NCBI GenBank assembly: GCA_017445115.1
Contig: JAFSUU010000138.1
Location: 1 to 64,000, forward strand
Direction of reading: 5' to 3'
From: Clostridia bacterium
Lineage (GTDB): Bacteria; Bacillota_A; Clostridia; Oscillospirales; CAG-272
DNA: 64,000 nucleotides
The notes beneath the pieces are model-generated. The model saw only the letters and a list, made by a program, of their open reading frames with translations, was not told where the DNA came from and ran no database searches. Shown one piece after another: positions 29,561 to 38,219 of the stretch (its first letter is position 1; every line of letters begins with the position of its first letter). The translations under genes were made by a program, and so were the position numbers.

Positions 29561-31051
29561 CTATTCAACTATTTCGAGTTCGAACCAGAAGGTCGAGCCG
29601 TAGCCGGGGCGGGAAGTGACGCCGAACGAGGCGTTGTGCATTTTCAGCACGTTCTTGACTATCGAGAGCCCGAGCCCGCTGCCGACCTTTCCTCTGTTGT
29701 GGAAGCCGCCGGCTTTGTAGTAACGCTCCCAGATCTTCGGAAGCTGATCTTCGGGAATACCCTCGCCCGTATCGGTCACGGAGATTCTCACCTTTCCGCC
29801 GAGGACGTCCTGACGAACGACGACTTTTTTGTCCTCGCCGGTGTAGTTCACCGCATTGTTCACAAGATTGTAAACGACCTGCATTATCCGCGTCTTGTCG
29901 GCGTAAACGAAGACTTCTTCATCTCCCGACTCGAACTCTATCGAGTAGCCGTCTTTCTCTATCAGATGCGAGTAGCGCGACAAAGCTTCTTCCACCGCGC
30001 CGGTCAGCGAAAAACGCTCCGGCGAGATCGCCGCACCCTCCTCCGTCAGCTTCGAGAAATCGAGCAGATCGGTGACAAGCGATGACAGACGTGCCGTCTC
30101 GTCAATGATGACCTGAATGTTCTCAGCGTTCATCTCGCCCGGAATGTCGCGCATCACCTCTCCGTAGCCGCGGATCATCGTCAGCGGCGTGCGCAGATCG
30201 TGAGAAATGTTCGCAATAAGCTCCTTCTGCATGCTGTCGAGCTTGGAAAGTTCTCCCGCCGCATAGTTCAAAGTGTCGCCGAGCTCTTTCGCCTCGCGGA
30301 ACGAACCGCCTTCAAAGTTGACGTCGTAGTTGCCCGTCGCAAGGAGCGAAGCTTCCTTCGTCATCTTTTCGATCGGGCGCGAGAGCTTCTTTGAAATGAT
30401 TATCGACGCGGCGACAGCGGCGACGAGAAGCACCGCCGTCACGGCGATGAGCTGATATATCAGTACGCGCGTCGTCGCCGAGATAGGCGCGATCTCGCTG
30501 TCAACGAGAACGAGATACTCGACCCCGTCGTCGTCCGTGGCGACCTGCGACAGTATCACCGTCGACGGATCGCTGCCGTTTCGCGTCTCGGGAGTCACTA
30601 TTTTTTCGCTTCCGTCAAAATCTATGACGAGCCGTTTGACGTAAGTCCCGTCCGCCTTCGCGCCCTCGTAAAGCTCGTTGAGAAGGGAAGGGTCGTCAAG
30701 CTTGTGTATCATGCAAGCCGTTTGGATGTGCGCCGAGGCGACAAGATCTCCGTACATCCCGTCTATCTCGAAAACGCTCACACAGCAGTCGTACTTTTTC
30801 GCCGCGGCGACCGAAGCGTTTTCCGCGTTTCCGCGAAGCGCCTCCTCGGTCACGTAGGACGCGCAGTCCTTCATGTCGCTTCGCTTCAGCGCGCCGTAGA
30901 GGGGATAGTAGAGCACCGCCTGGAAAAGCCAGAGAAGCGCGATTATGAACGCCGCGAAGACCGAAAAGCCGATCAGTATCTTGACCGAAAGCGGAGCGGG
31001 CGTCTTTTTCGACTTGGGATCATTACTGGTTCGTGTCAAAACGGTATCCAA
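29561..31051 (-). CDS. Two-component sensor histidine kinase
   Basis: Membrane kinase, up to 496 residues. Two transmembrane helices (about 24-48 and 195-218) frame an extracellular sensor of ~145 residues with two adjacent cysteines (YDCCVSV). Then HAMP, the H-box NISHDLRTPLTMIRGYG, N-box NLVNNAVNYTG, G1 DTGEGIP and G2 GSGLGLSIVK. The start is uncertain: TTG at 31051 lies right against GAGGAG, while TTG at 31039 has a 12-nt spacing; no ATG fits. It overlaps the regulator gene by about 29 bases, so the pair is translationally coupled. The signal is unknown; the adjacent HtrA gene makes envelope stress a guess. Confidence 0.9.
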   Translation of the reverse strand: MDTVLTRTSNDPKSKKTPAPLSVKILIGFSVFAAFIIALLWLFQAVLYYPLYGALKRSDMKDCASYVTEEALRGNAENASVAAAKKYDCCVSVFEIDGMYGDLVASAHIQTACMIHKLDDPSLLNELYEGAKADGTYVKRLVIDFDGSEKIVTPETRNGSDPSTVILSQVATDDDGVEYLVLVDSEIAPISATTRVLIYQLIAVTAVLLVAAVAASIIISKKLSRPIEKMTKEASLLATGNYDVNFEGGSFREAKELGDTLNYAAGELSKLDSMQKELIANISHDLRTPLTMIRGYGEVMRDIPGEMNAENIQVIIDETARLSSLVTDLLDFSKLTEEGAAISPERFSLTGAVEEALSRYSHLIEKDGYSIEFESGDEEVFVYADKTRIMQVVYNLVNNAVNYTGEDKKVVVRQDVLGGKVRISVTDTGEGIPEDQLPKIWERYYKAGGFHNRGKVGSGLGLSIVKNVLKMHNASFGVTSRPGYGSTFWFELEIVE

Positions 31052-31700
31052 CTCCTCTCAGCGTCACGATGTATTTTGCGGCGTCGCCGAGAGAGCGGCG
31101 GAGCAGCTTGACGTGAGTGTCAAGAGTCCTGTCGTCGCCGAAGTAGTCGTATCCCCAGACCTCGGAGATAAGACGCTCCCTCGTCAGCGCGATATTGCGG
31201 TTTTTCAGCATGTAGAAGAAAAGATCGTATTCCTTCGGCGACATATCGACGCGCTCGCCGTTCACGTAAACGATCCTCGCCGTCACGTCCGCTTTGAGTT
31301 CTCCGAGCTCGAAGATCTCGTTTCCGGGAGCCTCGCTCTTCTTTGCGCGTTTCATTATCGCGTCGACGCGGAGCATAAGCTCTTTAGGCGAGAACGGCTT
31401 TACGACGTAGTCGTCGATGCCGAGCTCGAAACCGTTGATCTTGTCGTATTCCTCGCCTCTGGCGGAAAGCATGATGATCGGAACGTCGGAGAATTTTCTG
31501 ATCTCGCGGCAGGCGGAAAAACCGTCAAGCTCCGGCATCATGATATCTATTATCACGACGTCGAATTTGTACTCGCGGCAGAGAGTTATCGCCTCCATGC
31601 CGTTCGACGCCTCCGTCACCTCGTGCCCTTCGAAGACTGCGTATTTCGATACGATCTTCCGTATCATTTCCTCATCGTCGACTACAAGTATCTTATACAT
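31023..31700 (-). CDS. OmpR/PhoB-family response regulator
   Basis: DNA-binding partner of the adjoining kinase. The 225-residue protein has the receiver acidic pair DDE (8-10), phosphoacceptor Asp52 in IIDIMMPELDG, the Lys of VVKPFSPKEL, and a winged-helix output domain (DMSPKEYDLFFYML, TLDTHVKLLRRSLG, VTLRGVGYRF). The ATG at 31700 has GGAG 8 nt upstream. Lies 71 bases downstream of htrA on the same strand with only a hairpin lacking a U-run between them, so partial co-transcription with htrA is possible. Confidence 0.94.
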   Translation of the reverse strand: MYKILVVDDEEMIRKIVSKYAVFEGHEVTEASNGMEAITLCREYKFDVVIIDIMMPELDGFSACREIRKFSDVPIIMLSARGEEYDKINGFELGIDDYVVKPFSPKELMLRVDAIMKRAKKSEAPGNEIFELGELKADVTARIVYVNGERVDMSPKEYDLFFYMLKNRNIALTRERLISEVWGYDYFGDDRTLDTHVKLLRRSLGDAAKYIVTLRGVGYRFDTNQ

Positions 31701-31720
31701 AATCAATACTCCATTCAGTT

Positions 31721-31745
31721 AGAGGGGCATTTTTGATGCCCCTCT
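31721..31745 (-). terminator. Hairpin between htrA and the response-regulator gene
   Basis: Arms AGAGGGGCAT / ATGCCCCTCT around a 5-nt loop. No T-run follows on the minus strand, so it may be an attenuating or RNA-stabilising hairpin and not a full terminator. Confidence 0.6.
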
Positions 31746-31771
31746 TAATTGTATCATATTTTTGCGCTTTG

Positions 31772-33463
31772 TCAATTGGAAGTCGTTCTGAAATTGACGG
31801 TGTCGGTGTCCGGCTTGTATTCGAAGATCTCAAGCTCGACTTCCATCGTCTTGCCGTTACGTACCAGCGTGCAGGAGACCTTGTCGCCGATAGCGCACTT
31901 TGAAATCGCCGCTTTTACCTCGGTGACTGTCGTGACTTTCTGACCGTTGATCGTCTCGATCTGGTCGCCGTACTTCAGAACGTCGTCGTTCAGTCCCTCG
32001 TCGCACGAGTAAACGTAGAGGGTAGTTGACGTCGATGTCGAGAACCAGCTGCTGTTGTTCGCCGTGTAGAACGTGACGCCGAGATACGGTTTACCCTTGA
32101 CGTAGCCGTACTGGATGAGCTGTTCCGCGGCTGAAAGCGCGTCTTTTTCGGGGATGGCAAAGCCGAGGCCTTCGACCATCTCGCCGGAGGATTTCGCGTT
32201 TACGATGCCGACGAGCTCACCTTTGAGGTTGAACACGCCGCCGCCGGAGTTGCCGGGGTTGATGTGCGCGTCGAGCTGGATGAGATTCATCTTTATTCCG
32301 TCGATCGTGATCTCACGGCTGAGCGCGCCGATCACACCTGTCGCTATCGAACCGCCGAGCTTGCCGAGCGGGTTGCCGACGACTACTATCTGCTCGCCTG
32401 CGACGAGGTCGTCGCTGGAGCCCCAGACCGCCGCGCTGAGACCTGTCGCCTCGATCTTGATGACCGCGATGTCCGCGTCTTCGTCGCGCCCGATGACCTT
32501 CGCTTCGTATTCTTCGCCGGAGTGGAGACGTACGACTATCTTGTCCGCAACGTTGTCGTTGTCGTCTGCTACGACGTGCTGGTTCGTGATGATATATCCG
32601 TTGTCGGAGATGATGACGCCGCTTCCGGCGCCCTTCGTGATGTACTGACCGTAGTAGTAGCTTGTCGTGACGCGCTCTGTCGTTATCTCGACGACTGAGT
32701 CGGCAACGGTTGCCGCAACTGTCGCGACGTCGCCGGCTTCGCTATCGTCTTTCGTGTCGACGCTTCTGTAGATGATCGAAGTGTCGTTCGACACGCCGAC
32801 GTTCTTTCTGTAAAGGTACGCGCCGACGTAACCCATCAGGCAGGATGCGGCGACGGTGAAGAGGCAGATGATCACGATGATCGCCGTCGTGAGACCGCGT
32901 CCGCTCTTTTTCTCTTTCTTCTTCTTTTCTTTTACGGCTTTCTTATGTTCTTCGGCGGGGTGGGGAGCATACCCGTAACCCGCGTTGGGATCGCGGTATC
33001 CGTAACCGTAGCCGTAGCCTTCGTTTCCTCTCGTTTCGTAGTAGCCGCGGGGCGGGTACTGTTCCTGCCTCGGCGGGTACTGCTCCGATCTCGGGGGGTA
33101 CTGCTCCGATCTCGGCGGGTACATTCCGCCTTCCGGAGGATAGAACCCTCTCGGAGGATACTGCTGTCTTGCACCGGAGTAGGGATCGTATCCCTGACCT
33201 CTCGGGTCGTTCGTGCTTCTGAACGAGTACGAATATTCGCCGGATGCCTGTCTTCTTTCTGCCGTCGGTTGTGACGGTTCGTGAGCCTGTTCCGTATACG
33301 CGGGTCCTGTTTGAGCCTCCGGAGCGCTTTCAGCTTCGCTTGCCTGAGCAGCTTCGTTTACGGGAGCGGCTCCCGGTGTTTCTTCATAAGGTTGTTCGGG
33401 AGCGAACGGCTCCGCTTTGTTTTCGCTTTCATTGTTATTAGATTCGGGATAAAATTCTGACAT
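31772..33463 (-). CDS. HtrA/DegP-like serine protease with PDZ domain
   Basis: Membrane-anchored quality-control protease acting outside the cell membrane. Of 563 residues the first ~190 are cytosolic, disordered and rich in Pro/Gln/Glu/Tyr, with four to five copies of a YPPRSEQ-type heptad (about 101-140) and a Tyr-Gly run (150-165). One helix spans ~191-216. The trypsin-like domain shows the triad His296 (TNQHVV), Asp331 (DADIAVIKI) and Ser406 (NPGNSGGG), followed by one PDZ domain (~455-545). GGAGG precedes the ATG. Adjacent to the two-component genes, which in other Firmicutes often control htrA-type genes; here that is inference. Confidence 0.92.
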   Translation of the reverse strand: MSEFYPESNNNESENKAEPFAPEQPYEETPGAAPVNEAAQASEAESAPEAQTGPAYTEQAHEPSQPTAERRQASGEYSYSFRSTNDPRGQGYDPYSGARQQYPPRGFYPPEGGMYPPRSEQYPPRSEQYPPRQEQYPPRGYYETRGNEGYGYGYGYRDPNAGYGYAPHPAEEHKKAVKEKKKKEKKSGRGLTTAIIVIICLFTVAASCLMGYVGAYLYRKNVGVSNDTSIIYRSVDTKDDSEAGDVATVAATVADSVVEITTERVTTSYYYGQYITKGAGSGVIISDNGYIITNQHVVADDNDNVADKIVVRLHSGEEYEAKVIGRDEDADIAVIKIEATGLSAAVWGSSDDLVAGEQIVVVGNPLGKLGGSIATGVIGALSREITIDGIKMNLIQLDAHINPGNSGGGVFNLKGELVGIVNAKSSGEMVEGLGFAIPEKDALSAAEQLIQYGYVKGKPYLGVTFYTANNSSWFSTSTSTTLYVYSCDEGLNDDVLKYGDQIETINGQKVTTVTEVKAAISKCAIGDKVSCTLVRNGKTMEVELEIFEYKPDTDTVNFRTTSN

Positions 33464-33605
33464 TTCAAATTACCTCCGTTTATGTTTTCCGTTTTGTGGC
33501 TTTATTATATCCCCCCAATGTGACGGTTATTTGAAGACGAATGGAAAATGAGTTGAAAGTGGAAAGTTGAAAATGAAAAATTGAAAATTGAAAATGGAAA
33601 GTGAT

Positions 33606-33639
33606 GCGAGGGAACTTTTTTGAAAAAAAGTTCCCTCGC
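33606..33639. repeat. GC-capped long palindrome, copy 5
   Basis: Arms GCGAGGGAAC plus T6 and A7 plus GTTCCCTCGC. Next to it, CCTTCAAAATACTTTTTGAA.. forms a second hairpin, the pairing seen at copies 2 and 4. Confidence 0.82.
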
Positions 33640-33692
33640 GCTCCTTCAAAATACTTTTTGAAAGGTTATTTTTTTGCTGACGTTATTCCTCA

Positions 33693-33797
33693 TCCGGCGC
33701 GCAAGCGGCGGATATCATCTGACCGCAGGGCAGATATCATGCCGGCAGCGCAGCTTCCGGTATATCATATTTCAAAGTCTGCTTTGAAATATATCAT
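33693..33797 (-). repeat. Linker-palindrome array E (inverted partner of array D)
   Basis: Four hairpins separated by exactly ATATCAT (33712-33718, 33734-33740, 33762-33768, 33791-33797): 33693-33712, 33719-33733 (CTGACC/GGGCAG), 33741-33761 (GCCGGCAGC/GCTTCCGGT), 33769-33790 (ATTTCAAAG/GCTTTGAAAT). On the minus strand the order and type match array D at 46.35 kb. Confidence 0.9.
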
Positions 33798-33847
33798 TTT
33801 TTCCGAGCGACAGGTTATTGCAAAACAATACCACTATAATCATAATT

Positions 33848-34075
33848 ACACCAAACGTGTCATCCTGATCCGTACCAGGGGTACCTTATTTGCCTCCCTC
33901 CGGGAGGGAGGTGGATCGCGTCAGCGAGACGGAAGGAGCCCGCCGTAAATAAACTCGTTCATACCGCCGGCTCCCTCAGTCAGCTCCGCTGACAGCTCCC
34001 TCCCGGAGGGAGCCTTGGTTATGATGTTGCCTCTGGATGACATTCAGGGGGAGTGTAATTACAGAGATAAAGTGC
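33848..34075. repeat. Inverted-motif element with nested CTCCCTCC palindromes
   Basis: Begins ACCAAACGTGTCATCCTGA (about 33850) and ends with GGATGACAT (34032-34040) and TTACAGAGATAAAGTGCACG (34059-34078), all shared with the 29.2-29.5 kb region. Inside is a pair of facing CTCCCTCC(C)GGAGGGAG palindromes (about 33892-33912 and 33995-34015) with TCAGC(G/T) inverted parts. No gene. Confidence 0.7.
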
Positions 34076-34083
34076 ACGAAATA

Positions 34084-34114
34084 AACCCCGCGGGCGGTTT
34101 TCGCGCGCGGGGTT
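34084..34114 (-). terminator. Terminator of the VanY-type gene
   Basis: GC-rich hairpin with arms AACCCCGCG / CGCGGGGTT; on the minus strand it is followed by TATTTCG, a weak U-run. Located 16 bases after the stop codon. Confidence 0.72.
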
Positions 34115-34129
34115 AAATATAATGAAGTA

Positions 34130-35260
34130 TTATTTCACTGTCACGACAAAGCCGGAGACGTTAGTGCCGGAGATCTCGTAATTCTCCGAGACGACGGGGA
34201 TCTCCGTGGAACCGCCCTCGGCGGCGGGGACGTAGTAGACGAGGTATTCGCCTTCCGCTTTCCCGTAGCTTGCCGCGTTGACGGTCTTGATCTCTCCGCT
34301 TGCGGAGTTATAGCAGACGGCAGACGTCAGCGTATGTTCCGGAAGATACTCTTCGATATACTCTTCAAGGCAGAGGTCGAGAGAATCCATTATAAGAGAG
34401 TGGGGAAGACCGACGTATCTGTAATGCCAGCCTTCGAAGTTGATCTTCGTGATCTCCGCTTTGTGTTCGGGATAGCGGAGGATATAGCCGTAGCGGTCGT
34501 AGTTCTCCATGAACCACTCCGTGCCCTCATAGTCGTCGATGTCGTAGCTGCCGCCTCCGGTGTATACCGAAAGGTCCATCGCAAGCCCCGTATGGTGCTC
34601 GCTGTATCCGGGATCGGCGACGTAGGCTGCGGCGTATTCCGGGCCGTAGCGGTCGACTCTGTCCTGATAGATCTCCTGCTGTTTCTCTACTGTTCGGAAT
34701 GAGGAGACGACGAGGACGTCGCCGCTTCCTCCGTTTGCGACGAGGTCACCTGTCAGCGAGACGAAAGCGTCGAGCGCCCGCTTCTGGAGCGAGACGTCTA
34801 TCGTGCTGACGAGATAGTGCTCGGCGTACGGCTTCATTTGAACGAGGACGTCATCGGTCGGGAAAACGTACTCGTGCTCGAAGTTGACGAGGATCAGGTC
34901 TCCGTCGTATATTTCTTCGTTTGAAACTGTCACCGCCGGGACGTCGGGCGCTTCGCTCTCCGTCTCGTTCGTGGTAAATTCGGGTTCGCTCTCGCTTTCG
35001 GTCCCGGTATCTGCCGTGCTCTCGACTGTTTCGGACTCCGCCGCGAGCCTTTCGTCGTCTTTCTTCGTCTTTATGATGAAGAATACCGAAAAGCCGATGA
35101 CGACGGCGAAGAGTATGCAAAGCGCTATTATCGCTCCGTTCTGTTTGCGGTAGCGGCGCCGCGACATCTTTGTCACTTTGCGCGCGGGCTTTTTTGTCTT
35201 GCCATCGCCCGACGAGTATTTCAGAGGTACTCCGGTGACGTTGTTGTTTTTGTCTGACAT
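34130..35260 (-). CDS. VanY-family D-alanyl-D-alanine carboxypeptidase
   Basis: Membrane-anchored zinc peptidase trimming peptidoglycan stem peptides. The 376-residue protein has a basic N-terminus, one helix (about 42-65), a Ser/Glu/Thr-rich linker (~70-110) and the VanY domain: SSFRTVEKQQEIYQDRV, SEHHTGLAMDLS (zinc His and Asp) and EGWHYRYVG (catalytic Glu and zinc His; the usual motif is EPWH). A further ~80 residues after the catalytic domain match nothing I know. AAGGAAAG ribosome site. It follows pnp with a terminator between, so it is probably a separate unit. Confidence 0.88.
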   Translation of the reverse strand: MSDKNNNVTGVPLKYSSGDGKTKKPARKVTKMSRRRYRKQNGAIIALCILFAVVIGFSVFFIIKTKKDDERLAAESETVESTADTGTESESEPEFTTNETESEAPDVPAVTVSNEEIYDGDLILVNFEHEYVFPTDDVLVQMKPYAEHYLVSTIDVSLQKRALDAFVSLTGDLVANGGSGDVLVVSSFRTVEKQQEIYQDRVDRYGPEYAAAYVADPGYSEHHTGLAMDLSVYTGGGSYDIDDYEGTEWFMENYDRYGYILRYPEHKAEITKINFEGWHYRYVGLPHSLIMDSLDLCLEEYIEEYLPEHTLTSAVCYNSASGEIKTVNAASYGKAEGEYLVYYVPAAEGGSTEIPVVSENYEISGTNVSGFVVTVK

Positions 35261-35283
35261 TTTCTTTCCTTATTATTTTACGA

Positions 35284-35311
35284 ACGGGAAGGACAGAGCC
35301 GTCCTTCCCGT
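35284..35311 (-). terminator. Terminator of pnp
   Basis: Arms ACGGGAAGGAC / GTCCTTCCCGT around a 6-nt loop, then TCGTAAAATAA on the minus strand. 23 bases past the pnp stop. Confidence 0.75.
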
Positions 35312-35333
35312 CATAATCAGTTGTTTTCTTGTA

Positions 35334-37430
35334 TCAGTCTTCGTTCATCGCGTCGCGGCGGGAGAGGTTCATTCTGCCTTTCTCGTCCGTGCCGAGATAC
35401 TTGACCTTCATCGTGTCGCCGACTTCGCAAACGTCTTCGACTTTCTCGGTGCGCTTGGTGTCGAGCTTGGAGATGTGTACCATGCCCTCTTTGCCGGGAG
35501 CGAACTCGACGAACGCGCCGATCGGGATGATGCGCGTTACGACGCCCTCGTAGATCGCGCCGACTTCCGGCTCGAATACGATACCGTCGATGATCTTCTT
35601 GGCTGCCGCGATGGAGTTCTTGTCGACAGCGGAGATGAAGATGGAGCCGTCGTCCTCGATGTCGATCTTGGCGCCGGTGTCGGCGCAGATCTTCTGGATG
35701 ACCTTGCCGCCCGTGCCGATGACCTCGCGGATCTTGTCCACGGGTATCTTCATGGAGAGCATCTTGGGAGCGAACTCGGAGACCTCAGCGCGAGGTGCGG
35801 GGATCGCCTTGAGAAGCACTTCGTCGATGATGTAATCGCGTCCCTTGTGGGTGACGGCGAAAGCTTCTTTGATGATCTCGGGGGTAAGACCGTCTATCTT
35901 GAGGTCCATCTGAATGGACGTGATACCCTTGTGTGTGCCGGCAACTTTGAAGTCCATGTCGCCGTAGAAGTCTTCAAGACCCTGGATGTCGATCATCGTC
36001 ATCCATCTGTCGCCCTCGGTGATAAGACCGCAGGAGATACCGGCGACGGGAGCCTTTATCGGAACGCCCGCGTCCATAAGAGCGAGGGTGGAGCCGCAGA
36101 CAGAACCCTGAGAGGTGGAACCGTTGGACGATACGACCTCGGAGACGAGACGGATCGCGTACGGGAATTCCTCAACGGAGGGAAGTACGGGAACGAGCGA
36201 ACGCTCTGCGAGAGCGCCGTGGCCGATCTCGCGGCGGCCGGGGCTTCTTGAAGCCTTTGCTTCGCCGACGGAGTAACCGGGCATATTGTAGTGGTGCATA
36301 TATCTCTTGGACTCTTCCTCGGAAATGCCGTCGAGCATTTGCGCGTCGCTGATCGGGCCGAGGGTAGCCATCGTCATTACCTGTGTCTGTCCTCTCGTGA
36401 AGAGACCGCTTCCGTGGACTCTGTTGAAAAGGCCGACTTCGGCTGCGAGAGGTCTTATCTGGTCCATACGGCGTCCGTCAACGCGCTTGCCCTCGTCGAG
36501 GAGCCAGCGGCGGACGACGAACTTCTGGACTTTATAGAGTATTTCGTCGAGGGCGACGTGCGTGTCCGGGTTGCCTTCGTCATACTCTTCGTATACTTTT
36601 TCGTAGATGGGAGCCATTCTCTCGTCGCGGACGTTCTTGTCGTCTGTGTCGAGAGCGACCTTGATGTCCTCGATGAACTCGTCCTTGATCTTCTCGTAAA
36701 GATCGTGGTCGACTTCGCAAGAGGGATATTCGAACTTCGGCTTGCCGATCTCGGCGACGATGCCGTTGATGAACGCTACGAGCGGTTTGATGACCGCGTG
36801 AGCGAGCATGATCGCGTTGTACATATCGTCGTCGGAAACTTCCTTGGCGCCCGCTTCGATCATGACGACTTTCTTTTCGGAAGCCGCGACTGTCAGCTCG
36901 AGCACGGATTCTTCACGCTGTTTCTGAGTCGGGTTCACGATGAGTTTTCCGTCTTCTGTCATGCCCATGAATACGCCGCCGATAGGACCGTTCCACGGAA
37001 TGTCGGAGATGGAGAGCGCGATGGAAGCGCCGATCATCGCCGCGATCTCGGGAGAGCAGTCATAGTCTACCGCGAGAACTGTGAGGGAGATGTTGACGTC
37101 GTTGCGCAGATCCTTCGGGAAAAGGGGACGGATAGGACGGTCGATGACGCGGGACGTGAGGATCGCCTTCTCGGAAGGACGGCCTTCGCGCTTCAGATAA
37201 CCGCCGGGGATCCTGCCGACCGAGTAAAGTCTTTCCTCAAAGTCGACGGAGAGGGGAAGAAAGTCGATGCCGTCGCGGGGACGTGCGGATGCCGTGGCGC
37301 ACGCGAGGATCGCGGTGTCGCCGTAGCGAACGATGCAGGAGCCGTTTGCGAGTCCTGCGACCTTGCCCGTCTCAACGACGAGAGGTCTGCCTGCCAGCTC
37401 ATAGCTGAAGGTCCTGTAGTTTTCAAACAT
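35334..37430 (-). CDS. pnp: Polynucleotide phosphorylase
   Basis: Phosphorolytic 3'-5' exoribonuclease of mRNA decay. The 698-residue protein has two RNase PH domains (first with GRIPGGYLKREGRPSEKAIL, second with GSGLFTRGQTQVM and SPGRREIGHGALAERSL, ending DIQGLEDFYGDMDFKVAGT), a KH domain (~555-615, IREVIGTGGKVIQKI) and an S1 domain (~622-690, GAIYEGVVTRIIPIGAFVEF). HHYNMPGYSVGEAKASRSPG replaces the more usual PFSVGE version. It lies downstream of rpsO with a long hairpin in its leader; AAGGAGG precedes the ATG. Confidence 0.97.
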   Translation of the reverse strand: MFENYRTFSYELAGRPLVVETGKVAGLANGSCIVRYGDTAILACATASARPRDGIDFLPLSVDFEERLYSVGRIPGGYLKREGRPSEKAILTSRVIDRPIRPLFPKDLRNDVNISLTVLAVDYDCSPEIAAMIGASIALSISDIPWNGPIGGVFMGMTEDGKLIVNPTQKQREESVLELTVAASEKKVVMIEAGAKEVSDDDMYNAIMLAHAVIKPLVAFINGIVAEIGKPKFEYPSCEVDHDLYEKIKDEFIEDIKVALDTDDKNVRDERMAPIYEKVYEEYDEGNPDTHVALDEILYKVQKFVVRRWLLDEGKRVDGRRMDQIRPLAAEVGLFNRVHGSGLFTRGQTQVMTMATLGPISDAQMLDGISEEESKRYMHHYNMPGYSVGEAKASRSPGRREIGHGALAERSLVPVLPSVEEFPYAIRLVSEVVSSNGSTSQGSVCGSTLALMDAGVPIKAPVAGISCGLITEGDRWMTMIDIQGLEDFYGDMDFKVAGTHKGITSIQMDLKIDGLTPEIIKEAFAVTHKGRDYIIDEVLLKAIPAPRAEVSEFAPKMLSMKIPVDKIREVIGTGGKVIQKICADTGAKIDIEDDGSIFISAVDKNSIAAAKKIIDGIVFEPEVGAIYEGVVTRIIPIGAFVEFAPGKEGMVHISKLDTKRTEKVEDVCEVGDTMKVKYLGTDEKGRMNLSRRDAMNED

Positions 37431-37468
37431 TGTGTTTGCCTCCTTGATTTTTATATTCTTCGGCGGGA

Positions 37469-37530
37469 GGTTAGCACTTAAACGAAACTTCTCCGTCTTC
37501 CGCGGGGGAGCTTCGTTTAACTGCTAATCC
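37469..37530 (-). promoter_or_regulatory. Long stem-loop in the pnp leader
   Basis: Near-complete inverted repeat; arm cores TTAGCA, TTAAACGAA and CTCC pair with GGGGAG, TTCGTTTAA and TGCTAA, about 24 pairs with few mismatches. It ends about 28 bases before the pnp ribosome site. In E. coli a leader duplex cut by RNase III lets PNPase control its own mRNA; the same use here is inference from position and shape. Confidence 0.72.
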
Positions 37531-37580
37531 TTCCTGTCGCCGATATTTGACAAAATAAAACTTATGCGGTGCAAAATTCA

Positions 37581-37610
37581 AGGTCGGAACAGGGAACCCT
37601 GCCCCGACCT
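37581..37610 (-). terminator. Hairpin between rpsO and pnp
   Basis: Arms AGGTCGG..CAGGG / CCCTG..CCGACCT with a small internal mismatch; followed on the minus strand by TTGAATTTTGC. May be a partial terminator or an mRNA 3' end stabiliser. Confidence 0.68.
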
Positions 37611-37643
37611 GAATTTCATCGTTTTGCGGCTTGCCGCCTTTGA

Positions 37644-37910
37644 TTACTTTCTGAGACCGAGCTTTTCTACGATAGCACGATATCTCTCGATGTCCTTCTT
37701 CTGAAGGTAAGCGAGAAGGTTACGTCTGTGACCGACCATCTTGAGAAGGCCGCGACGGCTGTGGTGGTCAAGCTTGTTGTTCTTCAGATGCTCGTTGAGA
37801 GTAACTATTCTGTGTGTGAGAATAGCGATCTGAACTTCGGGAGAACCTGTGTCGCCTTCATGGATGGCGTACTGTTCGATGAGCTGCTGCTTCTGTTCCT
37901 TTGTAATCAT
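37644..37910 (-). CDS. rpsO: 30S ribosomal protein S15
   Basis: Primary 16S rRNA binder of the 30S platform. The 88-residue protein has the signature [38 protein letters not shown] and the C-terminal [23 protein letters not shown] at 37908-37910 with GAGGTG 7 nt upstream; a longer frame lacks support. Paired with pnp as in many bacteria. Strong promoter 113 bases upstream leaves a ~100-nt leader that could hold the S15 self-repression site. Confidence 0.97.
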   Translation of the reverse strand: MITKEQKQQLIEQYAIHEGDTGSPEVQIAILTHRIVTLNEHLKNNKLDHHSRRGLLKMVGHRRNLLAYLQKKDIERYRAIVEKLGLRK

Positions 37911-38219
37911 GGTTTTCACCTCATAAAAAATATTCGCATCCGGGACCACAGAGAACGGCGGGTGAAACGCTTTTAATAAAGCCTTATATCCGAAAACCGA
38001 GGACCCGATATTGCCGAGGAAGATTATAACACAAAAATATTTGTTTGTAAAGGGTTTTTTATATATTTTATATTTGCGACAATAAAGCGGCGGTCAAACG
38101 AGGCGGTGATTGTGGACTTTTACAAAAGCAAATAAGGAAGCTTTGCGTTTAGTCAACCGCATAAAACGCATTTCCGATATCGGTGTTATGCATTTGCATA
38201 AGTTTGAAAACGCCTGCGG
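37911..38219. other. Spacer rpsO-TSUP genes (309 bases)
   Basis: Holds the rpsO leader and promoter (38023-38051). The rest (38052-38219) has small palindromes TTATGC/GCATAA and CCGATATCGG close together (about 38185-38215), reminiscent of a degraded linker-palindrome array, and no gene. Confidence 0.6.
38023..38051 (-). promoter_or_regulatory. Promoter of rpsO
   Basis: Minus strand: TTTACA (38046-38051), 17-nt spacer, TATAAT (38023-38028). Confidence 0.85.

Larger units (their letters stand above)
33464..34129. other. Repeat-filled spacer upstream of htrA (666 bases)
   Basis: Non-coding. Order: an isolated TATAAT (33504-33509, minus) possibly for htrA; a low-complexity TTGAAAAT-type stretch (about 33545-33600); palindrome copy 5; array E; an inverted-motif element with a CTCCCTCCGGGAGGGAG core; the terminator of the VanY-type gene. 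Confidence 0.7.
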
